Shown one piece after another: positions 21,069-30,715 of a DNA stretch of 56,261 bases. How positions within the stretch are numbered: position 1 is the first letter of the stretch; each line of letters begins with the position of its first letter. Both the position numbers and the translations under genes were made by a program. This DNA comes from Rubellimicrobium sp. (GTDB lineage: Bacteria; Pseudomonadota; Alphaproteobacteria; Rhodobacterales; Rhodobacteraceae), in assembly GCA_020852925.1 (NCBI GenBank), contig JADYZU010000005.1, positions 1 through 56,261 of the forward strand. Reading direction: 5' to 3'. Below the pieces are notes generated by a model. It had not been told where the DNA came from. It searched no databases and saw only the letters and a list, made by a program, of their open reading frames with translations.

Positions 21069-22604
21069 TCAGAACGGCAGGGCCAGACCGTTCAGGACCG
21101 GCCCTGCCGGGGTCAGCTCGATCACGGTCTCGAGGTGGTCCGCGCCGGCGGGCCGACCGATGAAGGCCAGCACGCCGCGCAGGATCGCCGCGGTTCCGGG
21201 CGTGACCGCCCCCTCGGACACCAGCCGATCAAGAGCCGCATGGGCGCCGGTCGTGACAAAGGCCGCGCCGCCCCGAGGCGCGGTGAGCCCGGCTCCCGGA
21301 TCGACCCCGCCCGGCCATTCGGCCCGCCCTTCGCCTGACACACGCATTTCTGCCGATCCAAGAGCAAGGCGCGACAGGGTGATGCGCTCAAGCGTGACGG
21401 CAGGGGGCCGGTCTCCGGCAGGGTCTGACCCGGGTTCGGCCGTCAGCGTGACTTCGGCCTCGAGGTCGAAAGACAGATCGACAGGGGGGAGCCGGGTTGC
21501 CGCGGGCAGGCTGAACAGGGTGCGGATCCCGTCGTCGGCCTCGATCCCGAAGGCGTCAAAGGCAAGGCGGGCCCGTTGTGTCCCGGGCCGGGGCGCAAGC
21601 GGCAGCGCAAGATCAAGCCGGACATCCCGCGCCGCCGGCCCCGCGAAACTGCCGCCGCCATCGCCAAGGGACATCGTCATGCGCTCGGCGGCAAAGCCCG
21701 CGCTCAGGCCGGAGGCGGCCGACAGCGACAGGTGGTGGCTGCTGCCGGCGATGGCCTGATGGACCTCCGCGATGAGGCGCCCGTTCTCGTGCGTGGTCGA
21801 ATCGAACCGGGCCTCGGCGCTGGATCCGGTGTGGCCGAGATCCAGCCCGGCCAGCACCGCCGCCCCGACCGAAGGCACCGCCTCTGTCCCGTCCCGCGCC
21901 AGAACGGGCAGGGTCAGGTCGTGGGTGCTGCTGAGGGCGCGGTAGTCGACGGCCTCGTGTGTGGTGGCGATGCCCTGCGTCACGGTTGCCTCGCCCCGAA
22001 GGCGCGCCATCCGGCTGAAGCCGCTGAGGCGCAGCGGGCCTTCGCCGGACGGGGGGGCGCCAAGGCGGCTCTGGTGGACAAGGCCCTCGGCCCGCAAGCT
22101 GGCCACAAGGGCCCCGGGCGATGCGCCCGGCCCGGTGGCGGATCCGGTCAGCCGCAGTTCCAGCGATCCGGCCGAAAGCGAACCGGTCACGTCGCCCGGA
22201 TCGCCGCTGAAACTGGAGTCGAGTGCCTCAGCCACCACCTCGCCGGTCAGGGTCATGTCCCAGGTCCGGCCGGGAAGGGCGGGTTCGATCCCCAGACTGA
22301 CCGACAGGGGGCCGGGAACCGTCAGGCGCACGCTGCCGTCGCCGGCCTCGCTCAGGACCAGCGGCCCGGTCTGCCAGCGGATCAGCCCAAGGCCGAAGGG
22401 CAGGTCGAACGCCGCCCCCGCCCCTTCGACCATGATCGAATCACCGTCGCGGTGCAGCGTCCCGCTCCGGGTGGCGCCAAGACCGGACAGGAACGTGCCC
22501 CAGGTCGCCCAGACATCCTCGGCACGCAGATCCGCGGCGGCGGGCGAGGCCGCCGTCAGGGCCAGCGCAAGCGCCAGAGCCGTCGTCCCGGTGGTCCGTG
22601 GCAT
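21069..22604 (-). CDS. DUF2125 domain protein (exported), copy 2
   Basis: A 511-aa protein with a Sec signal (MPRTTGTTALALALALTAASPAAA). The mature part starts DLRAEDVWATWGTFLSGLG, the opening typical of DUF2125 proteins, and is predominantly beta-strand sequence; the end is ETVIELTPAGPVLNGLALPF. It is predicted to be periplasmic or outer-membrane associated, with unknown function. It is a diverged paralogue of the adjacent upstream gene at 22700-24220, which shares the start (QVWDDWMSL against DVWATWGTF) and the end motif. Confidence 0.85.
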   Translation of the reverse strand: MPRTTGTTALALALALTAASPAAADLRAEDVWATWGTFLSGLGATRSGTLHRDGDSIMVEGAGAAFDLPFGLGLIRWQTGPLVLSEAGDGSVRLTVPGPLSVSLGIEPALPGRTWDMTLTGEVVAEALDSSFSGDPGDVTGSLSAGSLELRLTGSATGPGASPGALVASLRAEGLVHQSRLGAPPSGEGPLRLSGFSRMARLRGEATVTQGIATTHEAVDYRALSSTHDLTLPVLARDGTEAVPSVGAAVLAGLDLGHTGSSAEARFDSTTHENGRLIAEVHQAIAGSSHHLSLSAASGLSAGFAAERMTMSLGDGGGSFAGPAARDVRLDLALPLAPRPGTQRARLAFDAFGIEADDGIRTLFSLPAATRLPPVDLSFDLEAEVTLTAEPGSDPAGDRPPAVTLERITLSRLALGSAEMRVSGEGRAEWPGGVDPGAGLTAPRGGAAFVTTGAHAALDRLVSEGAVTPGTAAILRGVLAFIGRPAGADHLETVIELTPAGPVLNGLALPF

Positions 22605-22633
22605 GGCGGGCCCCTTTCCCGTGAAATCGGGCC

Positions 22634-22662
22634 AGAAAGTGCGCGCGGGCTGCCGCGCGCAC
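22634..22662 (-). terminator. Hairpin terminator between the two DUF2125 genes
   Basis: Perfect 10-bp inverted repeat GTGCGCGCGG (22639-22648) / CCGCGCGCAC (22653-22662) with a 4-base loop. Read on the minus strand, the stem is followed by TTTCT. It probably ends or attenuates transcription from the upstream DUF2125 gene. Confidence 0.65.
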
Positions 22663-22699
22663 CGTTGGTTCAGCGCCCATGCAATCCAGGCACCCGCGA

Positions 22700-24220
22700 T
22701 CAGGGGCTCGGCATCATCGGCATGCCATTGGCCAGGATCTGGCCATCGGCGGTGAATTCGATCGACGAGGACAATTGGTCATCGCCGGTCGGAACCGCGA
22801 ACATGCCCATCATCATGGTCATGCCCATCGCCTGATCGGGCGGCAGCAGGCCGATCTGCCCCAGTTTCTGCAACAGCCCGTTCACCCCGTTCAGCGTGAC
22901 GTCGAGCCGGCCCGTCGGGCGCGGCATCCCTTCGAAGGTGACAAGATCGCTGTTGTCAAAGGTGAACGAACCGCCCGCCGAGGCATGCGCACCGCCGAAG
23001 GCCAAGGTGAAGGTGTTGATATCGAACGAGTTCAACTCGCCGGGGGCGGTCTCTCCCAGGAGGTCGGCTTCGTTGCCCGAGGTGAGGTCGGCGGTCAGCG
23101 TCGCGGTTCCCGACAGGTCGATGTCGATGGTCGCCGGATCGCGCGGGATGATCGTGCCGGGGTCGAACATCGCCCACAGATCGTCGGTGATCGCCATGTT
23201 CGCGACCCTGACCCTGGCGGCAAAGGCCGCAGGTTCGGGCGTGGGCGTCATCGGCATGGAGATGCCGACAGCCAGTTCGTCGGTGGAATAGGCCAGCGGG
23301 AACGGCAGGTCGGGCACGGTCGCATTCATCGCAAGGCCCCGGAGCGCGAGCGAGTAGTCAAGGCGCTCGCGGCTCATCACGATTCCGACTTCGCCACCCG
23401 ACAGGTCCAGCGCGCCCTGCACGAGGGTTCCCTGATCGTTCAGGGAAAAGTCGAACCGCCCCGCGCCGATGCTTTCGCTCACATCCACGGCAAGGCCGGC
23501 GGCGAACATGTCCTGCGGCCCGGCGTCCTCGGCAAGCACCGGAATGGCCAGCACGGCGTTTGCGGCCAGATCGGCAAGGGTGCCGTTGAACGTCATCGTG
23601 TTCGATGTGCCGGGTTCGGCCGCGACGAACTTCATGTCAACGGCGCTGGCGGTGAGGTTGTAGCTGATGTTGCGCAGCGCCCCGGCTTCGGCGGTGGTGA
23701 GGGTGCCGGCGATCCCGTCGATGCCCACGACCGCCTCGATCGGCAGCGGTTCCCCGTCGGACACGAAGGAACCAAGCTGCATCTCGTAGCGCGGCGCGGT
23801 CAGCGCATAGCTCATGGCCCCCGGCGCCCCCGAGGCGACGATCACCGCGCCCGGCTGGTTGAGGGAGAGACTGAACGAGGTGACGGACCCTTCGGGATCG
23901 GTGCCGGTTCCGGTGAAGGTCTGCGAATCGGACGAGACAATCTGCACCGAACCGTCGGCCTGTTCGGTCAGCACCATCTGCGGGATCGAGCCGGTCACAC
24001 TCGAACCGGGCTCTTCGGCCGCGATCGCAAAGTCGGTGATCGTGAGAACGCCACCCGCGTAGTTTTCGGAACCGATGGTCACCGTGACCCCGGGCGCCGT
24101 CTTGAAAAGGGACATCCAGTCGTCCCAGACCTGCTGCGCGGTGACCTGGGCCATCGCCCCGGTCGAGGTCAGAAGAAGCGCAAGCGCGCTGATGGGCAGG
24201 GTGCGATGAAATCCGTTCAT
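22700..24220 (-). CDS. DUF2125 domain protein (exported), copy 1
   Basis: A 506-aa exported protein with signal MNGFHRTLPISALALLLTSTGAMA, then QVTAQQVWDDWMSLFKTAPG, the DUF2125 opening. It has long repeating beta-type sequence rich in Gly, Thr and Ala, no cysteines in the mature part, and a Met-rich C-terminal section (GMTMMMGMF, NGMPMMPSP). The function is unknown. It is divergent from the SDR gene, with 132 bases between the starts, and is followed by its tandem paralogue at 21069-22604. Confidence 0.85.
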   Translation of the reverse strand: MNGFHRTLPISALALLLTSTGAMAQVTAQQVWDDWMSLFKTAPGVTVTIGSENYAGGVLTITDFAIAAEEPGSSVTGSIPQMVLTEQADGSVQIVSSDSQTFTGTGTDPEGSVTSFSLSLNQPGAVIVASGAPGAMSYALTAPRYEMQLGSFVSDGEPLPIEAVVGIDGIAGTLTTAEAGALRNISYNLTASAVDMKFVAAEPGTSNTMTFNGTLADLAANAVLAIPVLAEDAGPQDMFAAGLAVDVSESIGAGRFDFSLNDQGTLVQGALDLSGGEVGIVMSRERLDYSLALRGLAMNATVPDLPFPLAYSTDELAVGISMPMTPTPEPAAFAARVRVANMAITDDLWAMFDPGTIIPRDPATIDIDLSGTATLTADLTSGNEADLLGETAPGELNSFDINTFTLAFGGAHASAGGSFTFDNSDLVTFEGMPRPTGRLDVTLNGVNGLLQKLGQIGLLPPDQAMGMTMMMGMFAVPTGDDQLSSSIEFTADGQILANGMPMMPSP

Positions 24221-24352
24221 ATCCTGGCCTTTCTGGTTGAATGCATTGGCGACGCGGTTTCGTGCGGCCCCAGGGCTGAGGCCGTGAAATCTGGACCGCA
24301 GCCTAGCTGCCCTCTAGCCTTTGGAAAAGAGAGTTGCAGGGGGATCACGAGA

Positions 24353-25099
24353 ATGTCGGTCAAAGTGGTCATGATCGCCGGGGCCAGCCGGGGGATCGGC
24401 GCGGCCACCGCGCGGGCTTTTGCCGCCGGGGGGGCGCGGGTTGCCCTGCTGGCGCGCGACGGGGGGGCGGTAGCGGCGCTGGCGCAGGACATCGGGCCGG
24501 AACGCGCGCTGCCGGTTGTCTGCGACATTGCGCGCCCGGATGAGGCCGCGCAGGCGGTCTCGGCGACGTGGCAGGCCTTTGGCCGGCTGGATGTGGTGGT
24601 GATCAACGCCGGCGTGATCGGGCCGATCGCCCCCCTTGCCACGGCGGATGCGGGCGAATGGGCGCAGGCGGTGGACATCAACCTCAAGGGGCCCTTCAAC
24701 CTGATCCGCGCGGCCCTTCCGCCGATGCTGGCGCAAGGCGGCGGGACGTTCCTGCACCTGTCGTCAGGTGCGGCCCACAGCCCGCGCGAAGGCTGGTCGG
24801 CCTATTGCGCGTCCAAGGCCGGGGCGCTGATGCTCGTGCGGGCGCTTCATCTGGAATATGGCGGGCAGGGGATTCGCGCGCTTGCGCTCTCGCCCGGCAC
24901 GGTGGCGACCGACATGCAGCGCGCGATCCGCGCCAGCGGCGTGAACGAGGTGAGCCGGCTGCCCTGGTCGGCGCATGTGCCGCCCGAATGGCCGGCGCGC
25001 GCGCTGGTGTGGATGGCCGGGCCGGGCGGAGACGCGCATCGGGGGCAGGAATTGTCGCTGCGGGACGCCTGGTTGCGCGAAGCGGTCGGCCTGACTTAG
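24353..25099 (+). CDS. Short-chain dehydrogenase/reductase (SDR)
   Basis: NAD(P)-dependent oxidoreductase of 248 aa, the classical SDR length. The cofactor motif is GASRGIG at 10-16, with NAG at 85-87 (VVVINAGVIGPI) and active-site Y151-x3-K155 (SAYCASKAGAL) with Ser137/138 (LHLSSGAA). The substrate is unknown. ATG follows AGGGGGATCACGAGA. It is divergent from the DUF2125 gene and is not obviously cotranscribed with the mechanosensitive channel downstream (78-base gap). Confidence 0.94.
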   Translation: MSVKVVMIAGASRGIGAATARAFAAGGARVALLARDGGAVAALAQDIGPERALPVVCDIARPDEAAQAVSATWQAFGRLDVVVINAGVIGPIAPLATADAGEWAQAVDINLKGPFNLIRAALPPMLAQGGGTFLHLSSGAAHSPREGWSAYCASKAGALMLVRALHLEYGGQGIRALALSPGTVATDMQRAIRASGVNEVSRLPWSAHVPPEWPARALVWMAGPGGDAHRGQELSLRDAWLREAVGLT

Positions 25100-25177
25100 C
25101 CGCCCGCGGCCTGAGCGCCCCTTGCCCCGCCCGGCGGGGCGCGGCATCACGCGGATGTGCAGTGGGTGGAGCGGGCG

Positions 25178-26476
25178 ATGGGTGGCGGTTTTCTCGACGG
25201 GATGCAGCAAAGGCTGACGGAGGCCTGGGCGGTCGCGCAGGGCTGGCTTCTGTCGCCGGCGGCCTGGTCGCAGTTCGGGCTGCTGGTGCTGGCCTGGGGG
25301 GCGGCGGCCATGGCGACGCGGCGCCTTGGAGGGCCGCTGGTGCGCATCGCCACCCCGCCCGCCGATTCGCGCGGCTGGATCGCCGAGGGACGCCGTTTCG
25401 CCTTGCGGTTCCTGCCGCTGCTTCTGCCGGTCGTGGCCTTCGCGCTGACGGCGCTGGGCGAACAGGTGACCCGTTCGCTGTTCGGGTCGGGCGCGGTGAT
25501 CGCCTTCGGCAAGAGGGTGTTCCTGCTTGCCGCCGCGGTCATCCTTGTGCGCGAGGTGCTGCGCGACGGGTTCCTGCGCTTTCTCGGGCGCTACGTCCTG
25601 ATCCCGGTTGCCGCGCTCAATGCGCTGGGGCTGGGCGGGCCGGTGGCGGACTGGCTCTCGGGGACCATCGTCGAACTCGGCAACATCAGCTTCTCGGCCA
25701 TGACGGTGCTGCGCGGGCTGGTGGCGGGCAGTCTTCTGTTCTGGCTGGGCATGTGGTCGAACCAGCAATCGGTCAGCTACATCGGTCGCCAGCCCATGCG
25801 TCCGGCCATCCGGCAACTGAGCATGAAGGCCGCCGAAGTGGTGATCTTCGGCGTGGCCTTTCTGCTGCTCATGAACATCATGGGGATCTCGCTGGGGTCA
25901 CTTACGGTGATCGGCGGGGCGATCGGCCTTGGCGTCGGTTTCGGCCTTCAGCAGATCGCGGCCAATTTCGCGGCGGGCGTGATCCTTCTGATCGAAGGGC
26001 AGGCGACGGTGGGCGATTATGTCGAACTCGACGGCGGCGAGGCGGGGCGGATCATCCGCATGGGCGCGCGTGCCACCGTGCTCGAGACCTTCGATGGGCG
26101 CTGGGTCGTGGTGCCGAATGAACATTTCATCACCACCCGCGTGGTGAACCACTCGGATTCCGGTTCGGCGCACAGGGTCGAGGCGCCCTTTGCCGTGGCC
26201 TATGATACCGACATGAACGCCCTCCCGGCCGTGATCGAGGCGGCGGTGGCCGCGGTGCCGGGGGTGCTTGCGGAGCCCGCGCCGCAATGCGAGCTGAAGG
26301 CGTTCGGCGATTCCGGGGCGCAGTTCGCGGTCGAATACTGGATCCAGGGCCTGGCCGACCAGCCGGGCAATCCGCTTTCGGATGTGATGTTCGCGATCTG
26401 GAACGCCTGCCGTGCCAACGGCATCGCCATGCCCTATCCGCATCGCGTCATCGACATCCGCGGCAGGGCGCCATGA
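25178..26476 (+). CDS. MscS family mechanosensitive ion channel
   Basis: Inner-membrane channel that opens on hypo-osmotic stress. The 432-aa product has an extended N-terminal part with about five membrane helices, then the pore helix (IGGAIGLGVGFGLQQIAANF) and the cytoplasmic beta domain (QATVGDYVELDGGEAGRI and VVVPNEHFITTRVVNHS). ATG 25178 is preceded by GGAGCGGGC; an upstream in-frame GTG at 25157 would add seven residues. Its last bases overlap the start of the flavoprotein gene by four (ATGA). Confidence 0.94.
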   Translation: MGGGFLDGMQQRLTEAWAVAQGWLLSPAAWSQFGLLVLAWGAAAMATRRLGGPLVRIATPPADSRGWIAEGRRFALRFLPLLLPVVAFALTALGEQVTRSLFGSGAVIAFGKRVFLLAAAVILVREVLRDGFLRFLGRYVLIPVAALNALGLGGPVADWLSGTIVELGNISFSAMTVLRGLVAGSLLFWLGMWSNQQSVSYIGRQPMRPAIRQLSMKAAEVVIFGVAFLLLMNIMGISLGSLTVIGGAIGLGVGFGLQQIAANFAAGVILLIEGQATVGDYVELDGGEAGRIIRMGARATVLETFDGRWVVVPNEHFITTRVVNHSDSGSAHRVEAPFAVAYDTDMNALPAVIEAAVAAVPGVLAEPAPQCELKAFGDSGAQFAVEYWIQGLADQPGNPLSDVMFAIWNACRANGIAMPYPHRVIDIRGRAP

Positions 26477-27627
26477 CGGATCCCGTGACGCGCGCGCTGG
26501 TGATCGGCGCCGGGCCGGCCGGCCTGATGGCGGCCGAGGAGATGGGTCGCGCCGGGGTCGCGGTCACGGTAGCCGATGCGATGCCCTCGCCTGCGCGCAA
26601 GTTCCTGATGGCGGGAAAGTCCGGGCTGAACCTGACGCGCGATGAGCCGATCGACGATTTCCTGCGCGCCTTCACCCCGTTGCCTCCGGTGTTCGAGGCG
26701 GCCTTGCGCGACTTTGGCCCCGAGGCGGTCAAGGACTGGGCGCGCGGCCTTGGGCAGGAGGTGTTCACCGGCACATCGCGCCGGGTGTTCCCGGTGGTGA
26801 TGAAGGCATCGCCGCTGCTGCGCGTCTGGCTGGCGCGGCTTGCCTCGTTCGGGGTCACGCTCGAGCGGCGCTGGCGCTGGACCGGATGGGAGGGCGGGGC
26901 CGCGCTGTTCGACACGCCGGCGGGTGTCCGGCGCGTCAGCGCGCAGGCGACCGTCCTTGCCCTGGGCGGGGCAAGCTGGCCAAGGCTTGGCTCGGACGGG
27001 GGGTGGACCGCGCTGTTGCCGGGTCTGGTCGCGCCGTTCAGACCTGCCAACATGGGCCTTGCGGTTGCCTGGTCGGCGCAGATGGCACGCCATTTCGGCC
27101 AGCCGGTGAAGGGCGTGGCGCTGAGTGCGGGGGCGGCGCGCACGCGGGGCGAATGCGTGATCTCGGCGCGCGGCCTCGAGGGCGGGGGAATCTATGCCGT
27201 CGCGCGCGCGGTGCGCGAGGGGGCGCAACTCACGCTCGATCTGTTTCCGGACCTCGGAGAGGCCGAACTCGCGGCGCGGTTGGGCCGGATGGCGGCGGGT
27301 GATTCGGTGGCGAACCGGCTGCGCCGGCTCGGGCTTGATCCGGCGCGGGCTGCGTTGGTGCAGGAATTCGGCCGCCCGCTGCCCGCCGATCTTGCGCCGC
27401 TGCTCAAGGCGCTGCCGATCCGTCACGCCGGCCCCCGCCCGCTCAGCGAGGCGATCTCTTCGGCGGGCGGGCTGAAATGGTCCGCGCTTGACGGCTTCAT
27501 GCTGCGCGACCGGCCGGGGGTGTTCGCCGCAGGCGAGATGCTCGACTGGGAGGCGCCGACGGGCGGTTATCTGCTCAGCGCCTGCCTCGCCACCGGACGC
27601 GCGGCGGGACGGCAGGCCGTGGCCTGA
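26473..27627 (+). CDS. HI0933-like flavoprotein (TIGR03862-type NAD(P)/FAD oxidoreductase)
   Basis: A 384-aa protein with an N-terminal Rossmann dinucleotide fold, GAGPAGLMAAEEM at about 12-24, then MAGKSGLNLTRDEP, typical of the HI0933/BaiN-like flavoprotein family. The C-terminal block EMLDWEAPTGGYLLSACLAT closes the FAD site. The family resembles fumarate-reductase-type flavin oxidoreductases; a specific substrate is not established. It overlaps the MscS gene by ATGA, so it is translationally coupled. Confidence 0.9.
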   Translation: MTDPVTRALVIGAGPAGLMAAEEMGRAGVAVTVADAMPSPARKFLMAGKSGLNLTRDEPIDDFLRAFTPLPPVFEAALRDFGPEAVKDWARGLGQEVFTGTSRRVFPVVMKASPLLRVWLARLASFGVTLERRWRWTGWEGGAALFDTPAGVRRVSAQATVLALGGASWPRLGSDGGWTALLPGLVAPFRPANMGLAVAWSAQMARHFGQPVKGVALSAGAARTRGECVISARGLEGGGIYAVARAVREGAQLTLDLFPDLGEAELAARLGRMAAGDSVANRLRRLGLDPARAALVQEFGRPLPADLAPLLKALPIRHAGPRPLSEAISSAGGLKWSALDGFMLRDRPGVFAAGEMLDWEAPTGGYLLSACLATGRAAGRQAVA

Positions 27628-27779
27628 TGTGCGCAAGCCGGGGGCGCGGGGGGGTGATCCGGGCGCGGTGTGGCAGATTTCCGTCCCGATCCGACCGAAC
27701 CCGGCGGATCTGCGCCAGCCGTCTTTGCAACGGGCAGGGATTGCGGTTAGGTGGCGGGGCCTGCCCGAGGAGACTGCCG

Positions 27780-29930
27780 ATGACCCTCCGTCGCCACCTT
27801 GCCCTGCTTGCCACCGGGGCCGCCATCGGGTCTGGCGCGGCCGTGCAGGCGCAGGACCGGGGCCTGACCTACACGCTTTACGGCACGCCCGGCCTGATCG
27901 AGATGCCAAGCGCGCTTGCCGCTGCGGACGGGCAGGTTGCCGCCACCGCCGCGATCCGGCAGGGCGAATGGCGGGTCGGCTTCACCTTCCAGATCACCCC
28001 CCGGCTGAGCGGCACCTTCCGCTATGCCGGGCTGGAGGGATATATTCCCAGCCAGGACTTCCGCTATTACGACCGCAGTTTCGACCTGCGCTACCAGATC
28101 GCCGACGAGGGCGACCTGATGCCGGCGATCGCGGTCGGGATTCAGGACTTCATGGGGACCGGGGTCTATTCCAGCGAATACCTGGTCGCGTCCAAGACCA
28201 TCGGCGATTCCTTCCGCGTCACGGCCGGGCTGGGCTGGGGGCGGCTTGGAACCTATGGCGGGTTCGACAACCCCTTGGGCATGGTGTCGGACAGCTTCAA
28301 CACCCGCCCGCCCGCCTACAATCCCGGGGATCCCGGCGGAACCGTGCCGTTCGACACGTTCTTTCACGGCGATGCCGCGCTGTTCGGCGGGGTCGAATGG
28401 GCGCCGACCGACCGGATTCTGGTCAAGGTCGAATATTCGTCGGATGACGGCTATCGCGACATCAACGGAGAGCCGCTTCTCGACCGGCGGATCCCGCTCA
28501 ATTTCGGCGTGAACTGGCGTCCGCGGCCGGCCTACCAGATCGGCTTGTCCTATCTTTACGGCAGCGAGATCGCGCTGTCGGGCACGATCCTGTTCAATCC
28601 GCACGACCGCCCGTTCGCCATGGGCCTCGATTCCGCCCCGGTGCCGGTGACGGTGCGCCCGGCCGATGTGTCGGCGGCGCTGACCTGGGACACGGCGGCC
28701 CACCCCGCCGCCGGCGTCCGCGAAGCGATCGCCTCGGCACTTGCCGCGGACGGGTTCACGGTCGAATCGGTCGAACTGACCGGGACCACGGCGCGCATCC
28801 GCTATGCGAACGGCACCTACCGCGCCGAAGCACAGGGCCTGGGCCGGGTCGCGCGCATCCTGACCGGGGTTCTGCCCGGTTCCATCGAGACGATCACCCT
28901 CGAGCCCACCCGTCAGGGCATCCCGCTGTCGGCCGTCACCTTCGCGCGCAGCGACATCGAATCGCTCGAGAACGAACCGGGCGGCACGCAGGGCGCCTTT
29001 GACCGGGCGATCTTCGCCGATGCCGGGGGCGATGGCGGCCTTGTCCCGGTGCCGCCGGCCGAGCGCTTCACCTGGGGGATCAGCCCCTATTTCAACCTTG
29101 TCCTGTTCGGCCGCGACTTTGCCATCCAGCCCGAAGTCGGCGCCGAGATTTCGGCAACCTATCGCGTGGCGCCCAACATCATCATCGACGGCGCGGTGCG
29201 GCAGGCCATCCTGCAGCGCGACCGGCGGACGCCCGACCTCAGCGATCAGGTGCTGCCGCCGGTGCGCAGCATCATGGAGGGCTATGGCAACGACGGCACC
29301 CCGACGCTGCATCATCTCACCCTTGCCTGGTATGACCGGCCTGCGCGCAATCTCTACAGCCGCGTGACCCTGGGCTATCTGGAACCGATGTTCGGCGGGG
29401 TGTCGGCCGAACTTCTCTACAAGCCGGTCGATGCCCGCTGGGCGGTGGGGGCCGAACTCAACTACGCGGTGCAGCGCGATTCCGACATGCTGTTCGGCTT
29501 CGGCTCCTATTCCAGCGATCCACGCTTTGCCGATTACGAGACCGTGACCGGCCATCTGTCCTTCTACTACGCCTTTGCGAACCAGTTTCACGGCCGGATT
29601 GATGTCGGCCGCTACCTGGCCGGTGACTGGGGTGCCACGGTCAGCATCGACCGCGAGTTCGAGAACGGCTGGCAGATCGGCGCCTATGCGACCGCCACCG
29701 ATGTCTCGGCCGAGGATTTCGGCGTTGGTTCGTTCGACAAGGGGATCCGCATCAGCATCCCCCTCGATTTCGTCCTGGGCACCCCGACGCGGCGGACGGC
29801 CGGCACCACGCTGTCCTCGATGGCAAGCGATGGCGGCGCGCGCCTGAATGTGGACGGGCGCCTGTATGATTTTGTGCGCGAAGGGCATGTGCCCGAACTC
29901 GAGGACGGGTGGGGGCGTTTCTGGCGATGA
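27780..29930 (+). CDS. YjbH domain outer-membrane protein (exopolysaccharide locus)
   Basis: A 716-aa exported protein with signal MTLRRHLALLATGAAIGSGAAVQA, followed by a beta-barrel-like sequence. It opens LTYTLYGTPGLIEMPSALAAADG, matching YjbH, and closes LYDFVREGHVPELEDGWGRFW. In E. coli, YjbH belongs to yjbEFGH, an exopolysaccharide-related operon, and similar proteins act in group 4 capsule export. ATG 27780 follows GAGGAGACTGCC. It overlaps the YjbF-like lipoprotein gene by four bases, so the pair form one unit. Confidence 0.9.
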   Translation: MTLRRHLALLATGAAIGSGAAVQAQDRGLTYTLYGTPGLIEMPSALAAADGQVAATAAIRQGEWRVGFTFQITPRLSGTFRYAGLEGYIPSQDFRYYDRSFDLRYQIADEGDLMPAIAVGIQDFMGTGVYSSEYLVASKTIGDSFRVTAGLGWGRLGTYGGFDNPLGMVSDSFNTRPPAYNPGDPGGTVPFDTFFHGDAALFGGVEWAPTDRILVKVEYSSDDGYRDINGEPLLDRRIPLNFGVNWRPRPAYQIGLSYLYGSEIALSGTILFNPHDRPFAMGLDSAPVPVTVRPADVSAALTWDTAAHPAAGVREAIASALAADGFTVESVELTGTTARIRYANGTYRAEAQGLGRVARILTGVLPGSIETITLEPTRQGIPLSAVTFARSDIESLENEPGGTQGAFDRAIFADAGGDGGLVPVPPAERFTWGISPYFNLVLFGRDFAIQPEVGAEISATYRVAPNIIIDGAVRQAILQRDRRTPDLSDQVLPPVRSIMEGYGNDGTPTLHHLTLAWYDRPARNLYSRVTLGYLEPMFGGVSAELLYKPVDARWAVGAELNYAVQRDSDMLFGFGSYSSDPRFADYETVTGHLSFYYAFANQFHGRIDVGRYLAGDWGATVSIDREFENGWQIGAYATATDVSAEDFGVGSFDKGIRISIPLDFVLGTPTRRTAGTTLSSMASDGGARLNVDGRLYDFVREGHVPELEDGWGRFWR

Positions 29931-30583
29931 GGGCACGGACAATCTCGGCGGTCGCACTGGTCGCGGCACTGTCGGCCTGTGGCGCGGACACGGGTGATTC
30001 GATCTGGATGCGGTTGTTCCAGTCGCTTCGCCCCGGCGGCGGCACGGCTGCGGCGGGGGTGCCGATGGAAACGCCGGGCTTTACCGCCCGCCTGATCGCC
30101 GAGCGGCCGCAGGACTTCATGATCGTGGACGTGCCGACCATCGGCCTGAACCAGCCCGCGCGCATCCTTCAGGCGAACGGTGTCGAACAGACCTGGCAGG
30201 CCCAGGGCGGCGCGACCTATGCCCTCGACGACGGGATCCTCGTGGCGACGCGGGGCCTGATCGACGACCTTCTCGTGATCTCGAGCGAGGGTGTGCGCCC
30301 CGCCCTTGCCGCCGGGGGCGGTACGGTGACGCGCACGATCGAGTCGCTTGACAGCCTTGATCGCCTGTCAACAGCCACGGTCACCTGCACCATCACCCGC
30401 GACGGGCCCGAGACGGTGAACCTTGGCCTGCGCGAGGCCGACCTGGTGAAATTCACCGAACATTGCGCGAGTCCGGCGCTGGTCTTTGACAATGCCTACT
30501 GGCTCGACGGGGCGGGGATGATCATGGCATCGCGGCAGTTCGTGTCGGTCGGCGTGGGCTATCTGCGCAGCAACCGCCTCTGA
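29927..30583 (+). CDS. YjbF family lipoprotein
   Basis: A 218-aa lipoprotein with lipobox LSAC (signal MRARTISAVALVAALSACGA), predicted to be anchored to the outer membrane. The mature sequence resembles YjbF/GfcB, the partner of YjbH (IVDVPTIGLNQPARILQANG, WQAQGGATYALDDGILVATRG and a C-terminal VSVGVGYLRSNRL). It starts within the stop codon of the YjbH gene (ATGA), indicating coupled translation. The two small membrane-peptide genes lie downstream on the same strand. Confidence 0.9.
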   Translation: MRARTISAVALVAALSACGADTGDSIWMRLFQSLRPGGGTAAAGVPMETPGFTARLIAERPQDFMIVDVPTIGLNQPARILQANGVEQTWQAQGGATYALDDGILVATRGLIDDLLVISSEGVRPALAAGGGTVTRTIESLDSLDRLSTATVTCTITRDGPETVNLGLREADLVKFTEHCASPALVFDNAYWLDGAGMIMASRQFVSVGVGYLRSNRL

Positions 30584-30715
30584 CCGGCGCGGCGGGTGTG
30601 GCCTCCGGAGCAGATGAGGCGGCCGTTGTTCGACCGGCGAGCGTTTCGCGTTTGCCTTGGCCTGCGGGTCGTGCACTGGTTGCCGTCCAGGGCAACCCCC
30701 AAACGGAGAAATGAC

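Noticed and set aside
27747..29969. Long minus-strand frame opposite yjbH
   Set aside because: Antisense shadow; yjbH has a signal peptide, family motifs and a coupled downstream lipoprotein gene.
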